From the NCBI GenBank assembly GCA_903874575.1, contig CAIQSZ010000021.1, positions 1 to 6,606 on the forward strand: a DNA stretch of 6,606 bases, given 5' to 3'. Below are positions 4,889 through 6,606 of this stretch, in pieces. This stretch comes from an uncultured Elusimicrobia bacterium (GTDB lineage: Bacteria > Elusimicrobiota > Elusimicrobia > UBA1565 > UBA9628). Both the position numbers and the translations under genes were made by a program. Under the pieces are notes generated by a model. That model made no database searches. It was not told the origin of the DNA and was given only the letters and a program-made list of their open reading frames with translations. Every line of letters starts with the position of its first letter. The stretch's first letter is position 1.

Positions 4889-6577
4889 TTGAAACCCGCG
4901 ACGACCTTCGCCGTCCTCCTGTCCGTCCTGACCGCGTCCTGGTTCGGCCTGGGCCTGATACGTGGATCCTCTCCGACCTACGACGAGCCGGTCCTCCTGG
5001 CCGCCGGCTACACCGACCTCGTCTTCGGCCGCTACCGTCTCAACGCGATGGACCACCCGCCGCTGGCGGAGATGTGGGCGGCTTTGCCGCTGCTGCGGCT
5101 GAGCCTGGATCGCTTCGCGTCGCACCCCGCCTGGCGGGACGCGGCGGTCTATCACTACGGCGACCTGTTTCTCTATCATAACCGCGTCGCGTCCGACCGG
5201 ATATTGGGCGCGGCGCGGACATGGAATCTGGTCACGTTGACGCTCCTGGTCGCCGTCGCCCTGGTTCCTTGGGCGCGCAGGCTGGACGGCGCGGCCGGCG
5301 CGTGGGGAGCCGCCGCGGCGCTGGCCTTCTGCGTGCCCTGGTTCTCCAACGCGGCCCTGGTCACGACCGACGCGGCCTCCGCCGCGCTATTCTTCGCGGC
5401 TTGCGCGGCGTTCGCCGTTCCGGAGCGGACCTGGAGATCGTATCTTCTCGGCGGCGCCGCGGTCGGCGCGGCGCTGGCCGCGAAGTTCAACATGATCCTG
5501 CTTCCGCCGCTGATCGGCTTCGCGCTGGCCGCGGACCGGCGACGAGACGAGGTCCGCGGTCCCCGCTTCATGCGAGCATGGATTTCCGCCGCGGCCGCGC
5601 TGGCGGTGGCGGCCGCCGCCTACCGCTTCTCGCGCTTCGAGCTCTATTTCGCCGGGCTGACCGCGACCTTGACGCGGCTGTCCGAGGGCCGATCCTCGTA
5701 CCTGCTGGGCGCGCATTCGTCGACGGGACGACTATGGTATTTTCCGGCGGCCGTGCTGGTGAAGACGCCCCTGCCGCTTCTCCTCGTCGGCGGCTGGGGC
5801 TTATGGCGCGCCCTGCGCAAGCCGCGCGCGCAGGCGGCGTGGCTGGTCGTGCCGCCGTGCGGCTACCTGATCGCGGCGTTGACGTCCAAGACGCAGATCG
5901 GCTACCGGCACGTCCTGCCGCTGTACCCGTTCCTTTGCCTGTGGGCGGGCGTCGGCGCGGCGGACCTGTGGCGCGGGGGGACGCGCGGACGCGTCGTCGC
6001 GGCGCTGGCGGCGGTCTGGCTGGCCGCGTCGGTGGGCGTCCGGCATCCGCGTCATCTTGCGTACTTCAACGAGTTGGCCGGCGGCCGCGGCGAGCTCTGG
6101 CTGTCGGATTCGAACCTCGATTGGGGGCAGGACCTGCCCGCGTTGTCCCGCGAACTGGCGGCGCGCGGCAGCCCGGTGGTCGTGCTGGCCTACTTCGGCA
6201 GCGGCGATCCCGCGGCTTACGGCGTGCGCTACGTGCCGCTGGGCGTGGTGGCCAACGTCGAGCGCGCGGGCAACGCCTCGTTGGCGGCGGGCGCGCCGGC
6301 GTGGCTGGCGGTGTCGGAGACGAACCTGGTCGGCACCTACTACCGCGATCCCGAGATGTTCGGTTGGCTGAAGTCCCGGACGCCCGCCGCGGTTCCCGGC
6401 GGCTCCATCTGGCTGTACGACCTGAGCGGCGACGCGGAGGGACGGTCGCGGCTGGCGGCGCTGCTGGCCGCGTCCGGCCGTCCCGGCGACGCGGCCGCGC
6501 TCCGGGGCGCGCCGCCGCCCGTCTGGCGCGGCGGGCCGCGGAACGCTTATAATCCTCCCCATGTCCTTTCAAGGTGA
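4889..6577 (+). CDS. GT39/PMT-like integral membrane glycosyltransferase
   Basis: The 562-aa protein looks like a GT-C fold enzyme of the GT39 (protein O-mannosyltransferase/ArnT-like) group. Such enzymes move a sugar from a polyprenyl-phosphate carrier to a protein or lipid on the outer face of the membrane. A first membrane helix (about 5-25) is followed by TYDEP (30-34), whose Asp-Glu pair is the conserved catalytic motif. Also visible are MDHPPLAE (54-61), AARTWNL (108-114), VTTDAASA (158-165) and AAKFNMILLPP (197-207). Several further helices run to about residue 380. A C-terminal soluble region carries GELWLSDSNLDWGQDLPALS (401-420), which I recall from bacterial members of this group. 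The acceptor is unknown. Start: TTG 4889 is the only plausible codon, since an in-frame TAA lies at 4877-4879 and the next ATG (residue 54) would remove the DE motif. The end overlaps the next gene by 17 nt. Confidence 0.9.
   Translation: MKPATTFAVLLSVLTASWFGLGLIRGSSPTYDEPVLLAAGYTDLVFGRYRLNAMDHPPLAEMWAALPLLRLSLDRFASHPAWRDAAVYHYGDLFLYHNRVASDRILGAARTWNLVTLTLLVAVALVPWARRLDGAAGAWGAAAALAFCVPWFSNAALVTTDAASAALFFAACAAFAVPERTWRSYLLGGAAVGAALAAKFNMILLPPLIGFALAADRRRDEVRGPRFMRAWISAAAALAVAAAAYRFSRFELYFAGLTATLTRLSEGRSSYLLGAHSSTGRLWYFPAAVLVKTPLPLLLVGGWGLWRALRKPRAQAAWLVVPPCGYLIAALTSKTQIGYRHVLPLYPFLCLWAGVGAADLWRGGTRGRVVAALAAVWLAASVGVRHPRHLAYFNELAGGRGELWLSDSNLDWGQDLPALSRELAARGSPVVVLAYFGSGDPAAYGVRYVPLGVVANVERAGNASLAAGAPAWLAVSETNLVGTYYRDPEMFGWLKSRTPAAVPGGSIWLYDLSGDAEGRSRLAALLAASGRPGDAAALRGAPPPVWRGGPRNAYNPPHVLSR
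6548..6553 (+). promoter_or_regulatory. Consensus -10 TATAAT inside the end of the glycosyltransferase gene
   Basis: TATAAT is read as Tyr-Asn in the last codons of the glycosyltransferase and ends exactly 7 nt before the ATG at 6561. No strong -35 is visible; CTGGCG (6523-6528) at 19 nt is weak. The next gene would then be transcribed separately, without a leader. Confidence 0.55.
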
Positions 6578-6606
6578 GATCGAGACGCGCTGCGCCGCCT
6601 GCAAAG
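6561..6606 (+). CDS. Start of a protein with an N-terminal CxxC pair (cut by window edge)
   Basis: Only 15 residues are visible: MSFQGEIETRCAACK. The CAAC pair so near the N-terminus suggests the first half of a zinc ribbon or a metal- or redox-binding site; the second half would lie beyond the window. The ATG overlaps the end of the glycosyltransferase by 17 nt in another frame and lies 7 nt after a TATAAT, with no Shine-Dalgarno sequence. The family cannot be named from this fragment. Confidence 0.6.
   Translation, partial: MSFQGEIETRCAACK

Noticed and set aside
5221..6552. Long open frames in other frames and on the other strand across the glycosyltransferase gene (also 5801-6562 and 6066-6572, minus).
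   Set aside because: All are Arg/Ala/Gly-rich shadows with no motifs, while the glycosyltransferase frame has conserved motifs and membrane helices.
1..6606. Search for tRNA, rRNA, CRISPR arrays, insertion sequences, attachment sites and riboswitches.
   Set aside because: No cloverleaf, repeat-spacer array, transposase, terminal inverted repeat or recognisable riboswitch was seen by reading; genes are closely packed and no gap exceeds 140 bp.

Overview
The window is a GC-rich (about 70% by eye) stretch of bacterial chromosome. Signal peptides, an outer-membrane-style LPP20-like protein and a canonical UvrB point to a diderm bacterium. The phylum cannot be fixed from sequence alone. A GC-rich Elusimicrobiota or related uncultivated lineage is my weak guess, because of the pilin-like and TPR content; Myxococcota and Acidobacteriota remain possible. 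No mobile element, CRISPR array, tRNA or rRNA was seen.

Layout. (1) 1-339, minus: N-terminal part of an exported TPR protein running off the left edge. (2) 340-445: short divergent promoter region. (3) 446-1570, plus: exported LPP20-like protein with a coiled coil. (4) 1586-1852, minus: 88-aa DUF4404-like protein, convergent with the previous gene. (5) 1873-3897, minus: uvrB, complete. (6) 3909-4409, minus: single-pass membrane protein with a pilin-like segment, directly upstream of uvrB and probably cotranscribed with it. (7) 4410-4546: divergent promoter region. (8) 4547-4879, plus: 110-aa membrane protein. (9) 4889-6577, plus: GT39/PMT-like membrane glycosyltransferase. (10) 6561-6606, plus: start of a further gene with an N-terminal CxxC, cut by the right edge.

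The genes do not form one pathway: nucleotide excision repair, envelope proteins and lipid-linked sugar transfer lie side by side. The most interesting signal is in the gene starts. Five genes have a good sigma70-type -10 hexamer ending exactly 7 or 8 nt before the start codon (GTG 446, ATG 4409 minus, ATG 4547, TTG 4889, ATG 6561). Two of these also have a -35 at a perfect 17-nt spacing. Such promoters would make leaderless or nearly leaderless mRNAs. By contrast, uvrB (operon-internal) and the DUF4404-like gene have Shine-Dalgarno sequences, so two initiation modes seem to coexist. The same signals correct several starts: ATG-based extensions at 380 and 4493 would run through promoters.
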